Shown: positions 23,630-34,544, numbered from the stretch's first letter. The stretch is 64,000 nucleotides of DNA from JBFMFR01 sp040752025 (GCA_040752025.1 JBFMFR010000003.1:186001-250000), one strand, 5' to 3'. Notes: generated by a model from the letters alone, not told the origin. A program made the numbers and translations.

Positions 23630-24169
23630 ATGCCCAACCAACAGCCCGTTATCACCGCAGCAGATGGGCGCAGAAAATTTGCCTGCTCGCCGGCGGCGGT
23701 GCTGGCCTTTATTGTAGATGCCGAGGAGCGCCTCCTGCTGCTGGCCCACCCGCACCGCAAGGGCGAGTGGGAAGTGATCAATGGCGCGCTGAACGCCAAC
23801 GAGACGATCCTCGAAGGCGTGCTGCGCGAAGTGCGTGAAGAAGCCGGCCCGGCGGTGCAGGCGCGCCCATTAGGTACGGTGCACGCCTACACATTTCGCT
23901 ACGATGACAATGTGCAGTACATGCTGACGACCTGCTATCTGCTGATCTACGAGGGCGGAGAAATCCTTCCGGGAGATGATATGCAAGGCAGCCAGTACCG
24001 CTGGTGGCGGCTGGATGAGATCGCTGACCCGCAGGTCAGGCTGATCGTGCCGCGCGACCAGAAATGGCTGCTGGGGCGGGCCGTTGAGCTGTACCGCCTG
24101 TGGAAGGACCAGGCTGTGGATTTGCAACCGGAGCGAGATCCCGCCGCCAGGACGAAATACACTCTATAG
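23630..24169 (+). CDS. Nudix hydrolase
   Basis: 179 residues from ATG 23630, supported by AAAGGAACCTGAC. The Nudix box is GALNANETILEGVLREVREEAG, with REVREEAG carrying the metal-binding glutamates. The preceding LLLLAHPHRKGEWEVINGAL and following YMLTTCYLLIYEGGEI are typical of the MutT-like core. The substrate (nucleoside diphosphate derivative) is not predictable. A candidate operator and -10 lie upstream. Confidence 0.8.
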   Translation: MPNQQPVITAADGRRKFACSPAAVLAFIVDAEERLLLLAHPHRKGEWEVINGALNANETILEGVLREVREEAGPAVQARPLGTVHAYTFRYDDNVQYMLTTCYLLIYEGGEILPGDDMQGSQYRWWRLDEIADPQVRLIVPRDQKWLLGRAVELYRLWKDQAVDLQPERDPAARTKYTL

Positions 24170-24183
24170 GTCATCCTCCACCC

Positions 24184-24774
24184 ATGCAGCCCACCCGTAA
24201 CCTCCCACCTACTTACCATCCAATCTGGTCGATGCGCCTCAAAGACTCGCGTTTGGTGCTGGCTCTGAACCTGCTCGCCTTGGGGTTGTTTTTCCCTTGT
24301 GGGATTTGCTTCCTGGTCTACGCGTTGGCAGTGCGCCCCGATCTGGAAATAAACGGCCAGTTCGATAACCTCAGCCTGGTATGGCTGCTGGCGATCATCG
24401 GAACCTTCGCGGTGACGATCATCCTGCACGAGCTGGTGCACGGCCTGTTCTACTGGATCGTGACGCGCGAGCGCCCAACGTTCGGCCTGACCTGGCTGTA
24501 CGCCTACGCGGTGGCCCCGGGCTGGTACTTCCCGCGCAACCCTTTCATCGCTATCGGCCTGGCCCCACTGGTCGTGATCACCGCCCTGGGCCTGTTGGCG
24601 ATCCTCTTTGTGCCGGCCAAGTGGCTGCCCCTGGTCCTGCTGGCCCTGCTCACCAACGCTACTGGCGCAGTTGCAGACGTCTTCGTGGTCGGGCGTCTGC
24701 TCTTCATGGCGCCGGAAGTGATCATCGAAGATCGCCGGGACGGGATCACCGTTTTCCGGCAGGTGACTGAATGA
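24184..24774 (+). CDS. DUF3267-family membrane protein, putative zinc metalloprotease
   Basis: 196 residues, four or five membrane segments. The second segment ends in HELVHGLFYW, an HExxH zinc motif placed as in DUF3267 and site-2-protease-like proteins. A later AVAPGWYFPRNPF segment and a C-terminal TNATGAVADVFVVGRLL loop could supply the third ligand (Asp). Proteolysis is unproven for the family. ATG 24184 is assumed; ATG 24232 is possible. It overlaps the next gene by four bases (ATGA), indicating coupled translation. Confidence 0.75.
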   Translation: MQPTRNLPPTYHPIWSMRLKDSRLVLALNLLALGLFFPCGICFLVYALAVRPDLEINGQFDNLSLVWLLAIIGTFAVTIILHELVHGLFYWIVTRERPTFGLTWLYAYAVAPGWYFPRNPFIAIGLAPLVVITALGLLAILFVPAKWLPLVLLALLTNATGAVADVFVVGRLLFMAPEVIIEDRRDGITVFRQVTE

Positions 24775-25970
24775 AAAAACATAACCCATCTGTACCTTAC
24801 ACGCAGCCCCGCCAGTTCACCACCAAGCTGCACGGGCAAGAAGTGCGCTACTTCTCGAAACCCGGCCTGCCGGACTGGAACCGCCTGGCGCCTTCCAACG
24901 TACTGCTAGCGGAGAACATCCAACTGACGACGGGCGAAGACCTGCTGTACCTGGGGTGCGGGCACGGCGCGGCAGCGGCAGTCCTGGCGCGGCGCTTCCC
25001 GCAATCCCGGCTGACCCTGCTGGACGCCAACTACCTGGCGGTGCAGATGTCACAGTTGACTTTGCAGGCCAACTCGATCGAGAACGCCCATTTGCACCCG
25101 GGCATCAGCGTGCTGCCGGAAGGGGATCAGGCTTACGACACGGTTGTTATCGATCTGCCCAAGGGACGCAAGCTGGCGCAGCGCTGGCTGCTGGAGGCCT
25201 GGCAGGCGCTGCGCCCCGGCGGGCAGTTCTACCTGGCAGGCGCCAACGACCTGGGCATCCATTCGGCGGTACGCGACGCCCAGGCGCTCTTCGGCCAGGC
25301 AACGGTGCTGGATTACAAGAAAGGCAACCGCGTCCTGCGCTTTCGCAAGGACCCGGGCCAGGCCATCGAGGCCGCCTGGCAGCACGAACCTGGTATCGCG
25401 CCAGGCACCTGGCATTCCCTGGACGTGCAAGTCGCTCAATCCAGCTACCATCTAGACAGCCTGCCGGGGGTCTTCTCTTACGATCAGTTGGACGAGGGCA
25501 CACAGATACTGCTGGAGAGCCTGGCGCTCCCGCTCACCGGGCACGTGCTCGACCTGGGCTGCGGCCTGGGCATCATCGGCATGGTAGCAGCGCAGGCCGG
25601 GGCTGCACAGGTCGACCTGGTTGACGCCAACCTGCTGGCCGTCGCCAGCAGCCAGCGCAACCTGTCGGCGCAGCACCTGGAGAACGCCCGCGCCCTGCCC
25701 TCCGACGTGCTCAGCGCGGTAGTCGGGCAGGCCTACGACCTGGTGCTGTCCAACCCGCCCTTTCACAGCGGCAAGGGCACCGATTACCACATCGCCCAGG
25801 CCTTCATCGAGCAGAGCTGGCAGGCCCTGGCACCCGGCGGAGAGCTGCGCCTGGTGGCCAACCGCTTCATCCGCTACGACCGCATGATGCAGGCCCACTT
25901 TGGCAGCGTGGCGTGCCCGCTGGAAACCGGGCGCTTCCACGTGCTTTCTGCCATCAAGCCGGCAGGGTAA
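24771..25970 (+). CDS. RsmC/RlmG-like rRNA guanine-N2 methyltransferase
   Basis: 399 residues with two tandem Rossmann-like halves. The N-terminal copy has LLYLGCGHGAAAAVLA (about 63-78) but a degenerate catalytic part; the C-terminal copy has VLDLGCGLGIIGM and the catalytic LSNPPFHSGKGTDYHIAQ, matching the NPPF motif of base N2-methylating enzymes. RsmC modifies G1207 of 16S rRNA and RlmG G1835 of 23S; the duplicated architecture is shared by both. The exact base cannot be decided. Translationally coupled to the DUF3267 gene. Confidence 0.85.
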   Translation: MKKHNPSVPYTQPRQFTTKLHGQEVRYFSKPGLPDWNRLAPSNVLLAENIQLTTGEDLLYLGCGHGAAAAVLARRFPQSRLTLLDANYLAVQMSQLTLQANSIENAHLHPGISVLPEGDQAYDTVVIDLPKGRKLAQRWLLEAWQALRPGGQFYLAGANDLGIHSAVRDAQALFGQATVLDYKKGNRVLRFRKDPGQAIEAAWQHEPGIAPGTWHSLDVQVAQSSYHLDSLPGVFSYDQLDEGTQILLESLALPLTGHVLDLGCGLGIIGMVAAQAGAAQVDLVDANLLAVASSQRNLSAQHLENARALPSDVLSAVVGQAYDLVLSNPPFHSGKGTDYHIAQAFIEQSWQALAPGGELRLVANRFIRYDRMMQAHFGSVACPLETGRFHVLSAIKPAG

Positions 25971-25982
25971 GCAAGCGCAAGG

Positions 25983-27143
25983 TTAAATTGCCTGCTCCAG
26001 GATAACTCCCAGCTCTGCCTCGCTGAGCACGATGGGGTTGCCCTGCATACTGCTGGCCCGCGCCGATTTCTCGATCACCTGCGGGAAGTGTTCTCTGCGC
26101 AGGCCGTAAGCCGCCAGCGGGGGCACCTGCAAAGCCTGGCACAGGTCCTGAACCCAGGCGATCCCCTGGCTGGCAGTGGCCGTTGCATTTCCAGTCAGCA
26201 GGCGCGCCACTTCGTCGAAGCGCGCCAGCGCCGGGCTGTCCGGTTGGCGGGCCTGCAACGCGCGCAGGTTGGCCTCCAGGACAAAGGGCAGCAGGCCGGC
26301 GCAAATCACGCCATGCGGGGCTTGCAGCAGCCCGCCCAACACGCCGGCGAAGCCATGCACCACCCCCAGGCGGGCGTTGGCCAGCGCCAGGCCGCCGAAC
26401 AGGCTCGCCAGGCACATCTGCTCGCGGGCGGCTGCGTCCTGCCCGTTCTCGTAAACGCGCCGCAGAGCGCCCGCGGCGCGGGGCATGCCTTCCCGGCAGA
26501 TAGCATCCGTCAGGGGCATGGCCCGGTTGGAGAAATACGGCTCGACCAACTGCGTCAGGGCATCCAGGCCGGTGCTGGCGGTCACTTCCGGTGGCAGGCT
26601 GTAGGTTAACTGCGGGTCGATCAAGGCCAGGCGCGGCAGCATGTGGGCGCTGCGCAAACTGACCTTGACCTGCTGCTCAGGCACGCCTAAAACGGCGTTG
26701 CGCGTCACTTCGGCCCCGGTCCCGGCAGTGGTCGGCACGGCGAAACAGGGCAGGGGCGGCGGCACCAGCGCCCGACCCTTGCCGACCACCTCCAGGTAAT
26801 CCAACACCTCGCCCGGGTTGGTCAGCAGTATCGCCACGGCCTTGCCAACATCCAGGGCGCTGCCGCCGCCAAAGCCGATCACCAGGTCGGCGCGTTCCTG
26901 GCGGGCGTAGTCCACGCCCTGCTGGACAAGCTCAACTGTCGGTTCGCCAGGCACCTCGAACTCGAGCGCCTGCACGCCAGCCTGTGCCAGGATGTCGAAC
27001 AGCTCCCCGGCCATTCCTGCGCCCCGGCCGTTCACCACCAGCACCCGCTGCCCTGCCTGGGCGGCCAGCGGGCCAATCCGGGACAGCCAGCCCGCCCCGA
27101 ACAGGATTTGCGAGGCGGTGGCGAATTCGAAGCTGGCCATCAC
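25983..27143 (-). CDS. Iron-containing alcohol dehydrogenase
   Basis: 386 residues, full length for the Fe-ADH family. NAD-binding GFGGGSALDVGKA lies at about 92-104, followed by AVPTTAGTGAEVTRNAVL. Metal ligands are expected in the Asp of STGLDALTQLVEPYFS and the histidines of GVVHGFAGVLGGLLQAPHG. The order and spacing resemble maleylacetate reductase/1,3-propanediol dehydrogenase types; the substrate is unknown. Its start overlaps the stop of the ABM-domain gene by four bases. Confidence 0.88.
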   Translation of the reverse strand: MMASFEFATASQILFGAGWLSRIGPLAAQAGQRVLVVNGRGAGMAGELFDILAQAGVQALEFEVPGEPTVELVQQGVDYARQERADLVIGFGGGSALDVGKAVAILLTNPGEVLDYLEVVGKGRALVPPPLPCFAVPTTAGTGAEVTRNAVLGVPEQQVKVSLRSAHMLPRLALIDPQLTYSLPPEVTASTGLDALTQLVEPYFSNRAMPLTDAICREGMPRAAGALRRVYENGQDAAAREQMCLASLFGGLALANARLGVVHGFAGVLGGLLQAPHGVICAGLLPFVLEANLRALQARQPDSPALARFDEVARLLTGNATATASQGIAWVQDLCQALQVPPLAAYGLRREHFPQVIEKSARASSMQGNPIVLSEAELGVILEQAI

Positions 27144-27445
27144 CAGCCGCCTTCATCCGGGAAAACGTTGAAATACTTGGTGCTGCTGCGCGGTTCGGCC
27201 ATCATCTCCGCCACGGCGTCGCGCCAGGCGGCATAATGGGCAGTCTCTTTGTGGCGGGCGGGGTCATCCGCCGTGCGGTAGACTTCCACCAGAACGTAGC
27301 GCGTGGGGTCGTCTTGCTGCTGGATGACATCGAAGCGGGCGATGCCTGGTTCCTGCACGCTGTTGCGGGCGTTTTCCAGGCTGGCCTGGCGGAACGCTTC
27401 AATATGTTCGGGTTTGACGTGTACGTAAACATGCACAATATACAT
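27140..27445 (-). CDS. Antibiotic biosynthesis monooxygenase (ABM)-domain protein
   Basis: 101 residues from ATG 27445, with AAGGAGGCCTGAA upstream. The ferredoxin-like ABM fold is seen in MYIVHVYVHVKPEHIEAFRQ, GIARFDVIQQQDDPTRYVLV and HYAAWRDAVAEMM; LsrG and YgiN are relatives. Members form dimers and act as small cofactor-free oxygenases or isomerases. Coupling to the Fe-ADH suggests a joint role in detoxifying or using a small carbonyl compound. Confidence 0.8.
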   Translation of the reverse strand: MYIVHVYVHVKPEHIEAFRQASLENARNSVQEPGIARFDVIQQQDDPTRYVLVEVYRTADDPARHKETAHYAAWRDAVAEMMAEPRSSTKYFNVFPDEGGW

Positions 27446-27499
27446 TTCAGGCCTCCTTATCCATCGGTTCAACATACTTATTTTACCCGTTTCTGCCGA

Positions 27500-27528
27500 T
27501 TGACGGTGTATGCCCATGCGTTTATACT
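27500..27528 (+). promoter_or_regulatory. Sigma-70-type promoter of the phosphofructokinase gene
   Basis: TTGACG (27500-27505), a 17-base spacer and TATACT (27523-27528). The 5' leader to ATG 27580 is about 45 bases and contains GAGGAG. Confidence 0.75.
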
Positions 27529-27579
27529 TAGGCGCAAATCGAACGAAACAAGCGAAACCATGAGGAGCAAGACTCTATT

Positions 27580-29823
<2,244 letters not shown>

Positions 29824-29881
29824 GAACATCCCCGGAACGCCAGTCACATCCCTAAACAACTTACCTGAGTTTACAGCCAGC

Positions 29882-31048
29882 ATGAAGATTTTCTTACGCG
29901 CTTTACTCGCTACGTTCACGGTCAGCCTGCTGATGATGTCATCTTTCATGGTCGGCTACGTGATGCGCGACCGGGAAGACGGCAGCAACCAGAGCTTTCC
30001 CATCCTGAAAGAAGCCTACAGCATCCTGATCCAACACGGCCTGACAGACCCGCCGCCAGCGCCAGCCCTGGAATACGGCATGGTGCGCGGCATGCTGCAA
30101 GCTTACAACGAACCACACACCATCTTCGTCGAGCCGGTGCAGCACGAACTGGATACCAACGCCCTGGAAGGCCGGTTCGGCGGCATCGGCGTGCAGTTGG
30201 GCAAGGACGCCGAGGGATACTGGGTGCTCTTCCCCTTCCCAGAGGGCCCGGCCAGGGACGCCGGCGTCCAGGAGGGCGATCGCCTGCTGAGCATTGAAGG
30301 ACAGGCAATAACAGCCGAAACCAGCACGGAAAGCCTGCAATCCAGCGTGCGCGGCCCGGTAGGCACCCGGGTCACCCTGGAAATCGGCCGCCCGCCGGAT
30401 TATACGCCGCAGAAAATCAGCATGGAGCGCGCCGAGATCCCGCTCCCATCGGTCACCTGGCGGCTGGAGCCCGTAGACCCGCGCCTGGGCATCCTGGATG
30501 TCAACCTGATCGCCGCCACCACGACGAAAGAACTGGTCACCGGCGTGGAGGATTTGAAGGGACGCGGCGCGACCTGCTTCGCCCTGGATTTGCGCAACAA
30601 TCCAGGCGGCCTGCTCACCGCCGGCGTGGATATCGCCAGCCTGTTCCTCAAAGAAGGCGTGATCATCCAGGAACAGTACCGCGGACGGGATGTGGAAACT
30701 TACTCAGTGGAAAAGCCAGGTGAACTGGCCAACCTGCCGCTGGTGGTGTTGATCGATCACGGCAGCGCCAGCGCCTCCGAGATCGCCGCCGGGGCATTGC
30801 AGGTGCACCAGCGCGCCCTGTTGATCGGCACGCCCAGCTACGGCAAGGATACCATCCAACTGGTCTTCGAACTCAAAGACGGCTCCAGTCTGCACATCAC
30901 CTCAGCGCACTGGTGGATACCCGGCCTGGAACCGCCCGTGGGCAGTTCGGGCCTGCAACCCGATATCCTGGTGGAACCGGCCAGCGATGCGGCGGCCATC
31001 GACCCATTCATCCAGGCTGCCATCCAGGCCTGTTTCCCACAGCCCTGA
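29882..31048 (+). CDS. S41-family carboxyl-terminal processing peptidase
   Basis: 388 residues. An N-terminal signal anchor (LLATFTVSLLMMSSFMVGYV) is followed by a PDZ domain (about 95-175, GGIGVQLGKDAEGYWVLFPF, GVQEGDRLLSIEGQ) and the protease domain with DLRNNPGGLL, the catalytic serine in DHGSASASEIAAG and the general-base lysine in TPSYGKDTIQLV. CtpA-type enzymes trim envelope proteins outside the membrane. The frame has normal length. LCP gene follows after 6 bases. Confidence 0.9.
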   Translation: MKIFLRALLATFTVSLLMMSSFMVGYVMRDREDGSNQSFPILKEAYSILIQHGLTDPPPAPALEYGMVRGMLQAYNEPHTIFVEPVQHELDTNALEGRFGGIGVQLGKDAEGYWVLFPFPEGPARDAGVQEGDRLLSIEGQAITAETSTESLQSSVRGPVGTRVTLEIGRPPDYTPQKISMERAEIPLPSVTWRLEPVDPRLGILDVNLIAATTTKELVTGVEDLKGRGATCFALDLRNNPGGLLTAGVDIASLFLKEGVIIQEQYRGRDVETYSVEKPGELANLPLVVLIDHGSASASEIAAGALQVHQRALLIGTPSYGKDTIQLVFELKDGSSLHITSAHWWIPGLEPPVGSSGLQPDILVEPASDAAAIDPFIQAAIQACFPQP

Positions 31049-31054
31049 GCGGAC

Positions 31055-32020
31055 ATGCCTACCAGGCCAGCCCGTAGGACAGCACCCAGGCACAGCCCGC
31101 CCCCGCAGACCCTGGGCCCGACGGTCCCTACCCGCACCCATTACGCTCCCGTAGGCCCGGCGAGACAGCGCGCCGCACGCCGCCGCCGGCCACGCCCGGC
31201 TGTGCCGGGCTGCCTGGTTTGGACGGTCTTAGCCAGCCTCCCGGCGGTGATCTTCCTGGCGATCTACCTGTTCTTCCCCGGGCGCACCAACGTCCTGCTG
31301 CTGGGCATCGATTACGCCGAGCCTGGCAGCACCACCTCCCGCAGCGACACGCTCATGCTGGCGACGGTCATCCCCTCCAGGCCCTACGTCGGTTTGCTTT
31401 CCATCCCGCGCGACCTGTGGGTGGTCATCCCGGGCATCGGCCAGAACCGCATCAACACCGCCCACTTCTACGCAGAAAGCCAGCAGCCCGGCAGCGGGCC
31501 CGACCTGGCCTTGCAAACCGTGCGACTCAACTTCGGGGTTGATGTCATCTATTACGCCCGGGTGCGCTTCGAAGGCTTTCGCGAGGTGGTCAATGCCCTG
31601 GGCGGCGTCGATATCGAGCTAAGCGAACCCACGGCGGGGTACCCCGCCGGGCGGCACCACCTGACCGGCAACAAGGCCCTGGCTTTCGTGCGCAACCGCG
31701 CCGGGACAGATGATTTCTTCCGCATGGAACAGGGGCAATTCATGCTCAAAGCCGTGTTCAAGCAGTTGCTCCGACCCGGCAGTTGGCTGCGCTGGCCGGC
31801 TGTCACCCGCGCCGCGCTGGCATCGATTGACACCAACCTGCCCGCCTGGATGTGGCCCAGGCTGGGATTCGCCTTGCTGCGCGTCGGCCCGAGCCAGATC
31901 GACAACCACATCATCACCCGCCAGATGACCACGCCTTTCTTCACAGACGCCGGCGCGAACGTGCTGGACCCCAACTGGGAGCTGATCAACCCGCTGGTCA
32001 AGTCCATTTTCGGGCCCTAG
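31055..32020 (+). CDS. LytR-CpsA-Psr (LCP) family protein
   Basis: 321 residues. A basic, Pro/Arg-rich cytoplasmic stretch (1-50) precedes one membrane segment (CLVWTVLASLPAVIFLAIYL), then the LCP domain: NVLLLGIDYAE, RSDTLMLATV, VGLLSIPRDLWVVIPG, QNRINTAHFYAE and VRNRAGTDDFFRMEQGQ. The conserved Arg and Asp residues that bind polyprenyl pyrophosphate are present. LCP enzymes transfer glycopolymers onto the cell wall. Presence alongside an isoprenoid synthase does not prove the acceptor. Confidence 0.88.
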   Translation: MPTRPARRTAPRHSPPPQTLGPTVPTRTHYAPVGPARQRAARRRRPRPAVPGCLVWTVLASLPAVIFLAIYLFFPGRTNVLLLGIDYAEPGSTTSRSDTLMLATVIPSRPYVGLLSIPRDLWVVIPGIGQNRINTAHFYAESQQPGSGPDLALQTVRLNFGVDVIYYARVRFEGFREVVNALGGVDIELSEPTAGYPAGRHHLTGNKALAFVRNRAGTDDFFRMEQGQFMLKAVFKQLLRPGSWLRWPAVTRAALASIDTNLPAWMWPRLGFALLRVGPSQIDNHIITRQMTTPFFTDAGANVLDPNWELINPLVKSIFGP

Positions 32021-32050
32021 ATTCCACCGCGCAGCCCGCGGCCCTTATGT

Positions 32051-32056
32051 TACAAT
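32051..32056 (+). promoter_or_regulatory. Extended -10 element of smpB
   Basis: TGTTACAAT: a TG one base before TACAAT makes an extended -10. Nine bases separate the hexamer from the smpB ATG, so the mRNA would have a leader of at most a few bases. No ribosome-binding site is seen. Confidence 0.5.
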
Positions 32057-32065
32057 CTTCCCGCT

Positions 32066-32518
32066 ATGAACGTCAAAGTCGTCGCCACCAACCGTAAAGC
32101 CAGCCACGAATACTTTCTCTTAGAGCGCCTGGAAGCAGGCATTGCTCTGCAGGGCAGTGAAATCAAATCCATCCGCGCCGGCCAGATCAGCCTGGCCGAG
32201 GCCTACGTGCGCGTGGAAAATGGCGAGGCCTGGCTGGTGGACGCCCACATTGCCCCCTATGAGCACGCCGGAGCGTTCAACCACGAACCGCGCCGCGCCC
32301 GCAAGCTGCTCCTGCACCGCAAGGAGATCCTTCATTTATGGGAGCAAGTGCGCCAAAAGGGCGTGACGGTCATCCCGCTGCGCGTCTACCTTAAAGAGGG
32401 TCGCGCCAAGGTAGAAATCGCCGTTGCCAAGGGCAAAAAACTGTACGACAAGCGCCAGGCGATCGCCAAGCGCGACATGGAACGCGAAATCGATCGGGCT
32501 TACCAGCGGAGGGAATAA
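32066..32518 (+). CDS. smpB: SsrA-binding protein SmpB
   Basis: 150 residues, normal length. ATNRKASHEYFLLERLEAGI opens the oligonucleotide-binding barrel, with GSEIKSIRAGQISLAEAYVR, LVDAHIAPYEHAGAFNHEPR, RARKLLLHRKEI and the C-terminal KGKKLYDKRQAIAKRDMERE tail that reads the mRNA channel. It delivers tmRNA to stalled ribosomes; the tmRNA gene itself is at 50.2 kb. Probably leaderless; two bases separate its stop from the next gene. Confidence 0.95.
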   Translation: MNVKVVATNRKASHEYFLLERLEAGIALQGSEIKSIRAGQISLAEAYVRVENGEAWLVDAHIAPYEHAGAFNHEPRRARKLLLHRKEILHLWEQVRQKGVTVIPLRVYLKEGRAKVEIAVAKGKKLYDKRQAIAKRDMEREIDRAYQRRE

Positions 32519-32520
32519 GG

Positions 32521-33306
32521 ATGCACGCCCACACGGTAAACGGAATCAACCATTTACCCATCGAAGAAAAACGCAGCATCTACGCGCGCCTGATCCCCCC
32601 AGAGTTATTGGAGCGCTTCAACTTGCAGCCCGACCTGCATGACGCCAGCGGGTGTGACCTGTTGGAGCTGCGCTGTCCATCTGGCAGCCCGATTTTGGAG
32701 ACGAAGCTATATCACCAGGCCGGTTTCCCCGACCCGGTCTTGTATGGCCAGATCACCGATACGATCAACGGCCAGATTCACGTGCTGTTGTACATCCTCA
32801 ACGACCCGGATTCGCCGCGTTTCGATGTAGACCGCCTGCCGGACGGGCGTCCCACCCGCTTTGGCACACAATACCGCAACCTGGAAGCGGAACTGGCGGC
32901 CATGAACTTCGGCTTATCTCCCGGACAGGTACGCCGCGGCCTGCGCCTGCTCGGCCCCGCCATCCAGGCCTTCGAAAACTTCGTGGCCAGCCTGGGGAAC
33001 GAGCTGTACTTCGTCGAGCCGCTGTATTACCACAACGCGGTCATCTTCGAGCGCTACGGTTTTACCTACGCCAAGGGCCGCAGGTTGATGGAGCGCATCC
33101 AGCAGGGGTTTTCGCCGCAGGGCGACCTGCGCGCCCTCCTGGATAACTCCACGCCCTTCCGTACGCCCGAGATGGCCAACAGCATCCGCTTGCGCTCCTG
33201 GGCCATCCACGACAACTTGCTGGGGGAACCCTTTACCAACGTGACCATGTATAAACAGATCGGCAAACCGGCCAACGTCAACACCTGCTCGGACTGCGAT
33301 TGGTGA
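32521..33306 (+). CDS. Conserved-looking protein of unknown function
   Basis: 261 residues, no recognised family. No signal peptide or membrane segment. Notable stretches: SGCDLLELRCPSGSPILETK, a strand-rich central part (ITDTINGQIHVLLYILND), PLYYHNAVIFERYGFTYAKG (reminiscent of the acceptor part of acyltransferases, not convincing) and a C-terminal CSDCDW with two close cysteines. It follows smpB by two bases, with GGAGGGAATAAGG just before ATG 32521, so the two are cotranscribed. Confidence 0.75.
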   Translation: MHAHTVNGINHLPIEEKRSIYARLIPPELLERFNLQPDLHDASGCDLLELRCPSGSPILETKLYHQAGFPDPVLYGQITDTINGQIHVLLYILNDPDSPRFDVDRLPDGRPTRFGTQYRNLEAELAAMNFGLSPGQVRRGLRLLGPAIQAFENFVASLGNELYFVEPLYYHNAVIFERYGFTYAKGRRLMERIQQGFSPQGDLRALLDNSTPFRTPEMANSIRLRSWAIHDNLLGEPFTNVTMYKQIGKPANVNTCSDCDW

Positions 33307-33349
33307 GGGCGTAACTCCCGGAGAATTATCAAACGTTAATGTCAAAGCA

Positions 33350-33378
33350 TTGACGCGAGCAGGCTATCTTGATAAAAT
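33350..33378 (+). promoter_or_regulatory. Sigma-70-type promoter of the A-type Fe-S carrier gene
   Basis: TTGACG (33350-33355), a 17-base spacer and TAAAAT (33373-33378), leaving a leader of about 35 bases with AAGAGGTAAAGC before ATG 33420. Confidence 0.75.
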
Positions 33379-33419
33379 TTACCAAGTTTCACACTTATCC
33401 TGGCGCTAAGAGGTAAAGC

Positions 33420-33797
33420 ATGACCCTAGAACAAATCCAAACCGGAACCGTTATCCTGACTCCCACGGCGGTTCAAGCTGTGCGTGAATTGATGAAAGAA
33501 CGCGAACTGGAAGGCTACGCGCTGCGCGTTTTCGTGGCCGGCAGCAGTTGCTCGGGCCTGCAATACGGCATGGCCCTGGAGAAGAATATTCGCCCCGAGG
33601 ACCTGGTCAGCGAGTTCGAGGATGTCAGGGTGGTCGTGGACGAAGTCTCGATCAACTATCTGCAAGGCGCAACGGTGGATTACGTCGATGGCCCGATGGG
33701 CGCCGGCTTCAAGATCGACAACCCCAACGTGGCGCCCTCCTGTGGTTGCAGCAGCTCGTCTTCCAGCGCCCAGGGTGGCTGCAGCGGCTGCGGATAA
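33420..33797 (+). CDS. A-type iron-sulfur carrier (HesB/IscA/ErpA family)
   Basis: 125 residues. LTPTAVQAVRELMKE and LRVFVAGSSCSGLQYGMALE carry the first conserved Cys; the second pair is in NVAPSCGCSSS. These three cysteines hold Fe or a [2Fe-2S] cluster for delivery to apoproteins. After the CGC motif there is an unusual Ser/Cys/Gly tail (SSSSSAQGGCSGCG) with two extra cysteines. It may serve the numerous Fe-S proteins of the Hdr/Mvh operon a few kb away. Own promoter, and terminator downstream. Confidence 0.9.
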   Translation: MTLEQIQTGTVILTPTAVQAVRELMKERELEGYALRVFVAGSSCSGLQYGMALEKNIRPEDLVSEFEDVRVVVDEVSINYLQGATVDYVDGPMGAGFKIDNPNVAPSCGCSSSSSSAQGGCSGCG

Positions 33798-33821
33798 CCC
33801 ACCACAATCACCGATAAGATC

Positions 33822-33853
33822 AAAAAGACTGGCTTTTACAGCCAGTCTTTTTT
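33822..33853. terminator. Bidirectional terminator between convergent genes
   Basis: AAAAAGACTGGC, loop TTTTACA, GCCAGTCTTTTTT. A T-tract follows on both strands, so it can end both the A-type carrier transcript and the converging SH3-protein transcript. Confidence 0.9.
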
Positions 33854-33864
33854 GCTTTACCGGG

Positions 33865-34500
33865 TTACCGCCCACGCAAGAAAGAGATCAGCGTGCCGAA
33901 TAACCCAATCACCGCCATGCCGACGATCACCAGGCCCATGGGCACTCGCCCTGAGCTGGTGATGGGATCGTTCGCGGAGAAGGTCGGCATCGAGATCGGC
34001 GCAGGCTCAGTGAAGGTGGGCATACGCGTTGGCGGTACATCCACCAGGAACTGCGCCGCCAGGGTCGGGTCAATGGTCGCTGTGACGCGTGGTGTCGGCG
34101 TCGGCGGGGTATCCACAACCGGCAGGCTGCCCTGTACAGACACCAGATCCTTCCAAATCCAGGCCACACCGCCAGGAACACCCGGGTAAGCAATCTGAAT
34201 CCACTCGCCGCCCGGTGAGCGACCCAGCGCCGGCACCTGGGCGCCCTCGGTCAGCATACCGACGATATCGTAATATACCGAGGAAGGCCCGGAGCGCACG
34301 TTAATGAAGCCCTGCTCGCTATCCAGGACCGTGGCAATCGCCCCAACTGGCGTACCGGTAACCGTGGGGATCGCCACCGTGGGGATTTGCGCGGCGAATT
34401 CCGCCCGCGCTCCCGGAGCGATCGAGAGCAGAGCCACCGTAAACACCAGGCCCACCAGCACAGCAAATGTCGTTTTCAAGCTTGATCTGATTCTAACCAT
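33865..34500 (-). CDS. Secreted or anchored SH3-domain protein
   Basis: 211 residues from ATG 34500 (GGAGTGTGGT upstream; an in-frame ATG at 34530 lacks one). Signal peptide FAVLVGLVFTVALLSIAPGA, then a bacterial SH3 domain (ATVLDSEQGFINVRSGPSSV, YYDIVGMLTEGAQVPALG, EWIQIAYPGVPGGVAWI), a Thr/Pro-rich linker and a C-terminal membrane segment (MGLVIVGMAVIGLFGTLISF) ending LRGR. Likely displayed outside the membrane, binding peptidoglycan or another wall polymer. Confidence 0.8.
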   Translation of the reverse strand: MVRIRSSLKTTFAVLVGLVFTVALLSIAPGARAEFAAQIPTVAIPTVTGTPVGAIATVLDSEQGFINVRSGPSSVYYDIVGMLTEGAQVPALGRSPGGEWIQIAYPGVPGGVAWIWKDLVSVQGSLPVVDTPPTPTPRVTATIDPTLAAQFLVDVPPTRMPTFTEPAPISMPTFSANDPITSSGRVPMGLVIVGMAVIGLFGTLISFLRGR

Positions 34501-34520
34501 ACCACACTCCAAATAGCGAT

Positions 34521-34526
34521 TATAAT
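34521..34526 (+). promoter_or_regulatory. -10 element of the zinc-ribbon gene
   Basis: Consensus TATAAT between two divergent genes, 18 bases before the start codon of the 194-residue protein. The leader still holds GGAGG. A -35 box is not obvious. Confidence 0.45.
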
Positions 34527-34544
34527 CCATTTACGGAGGCCGTC

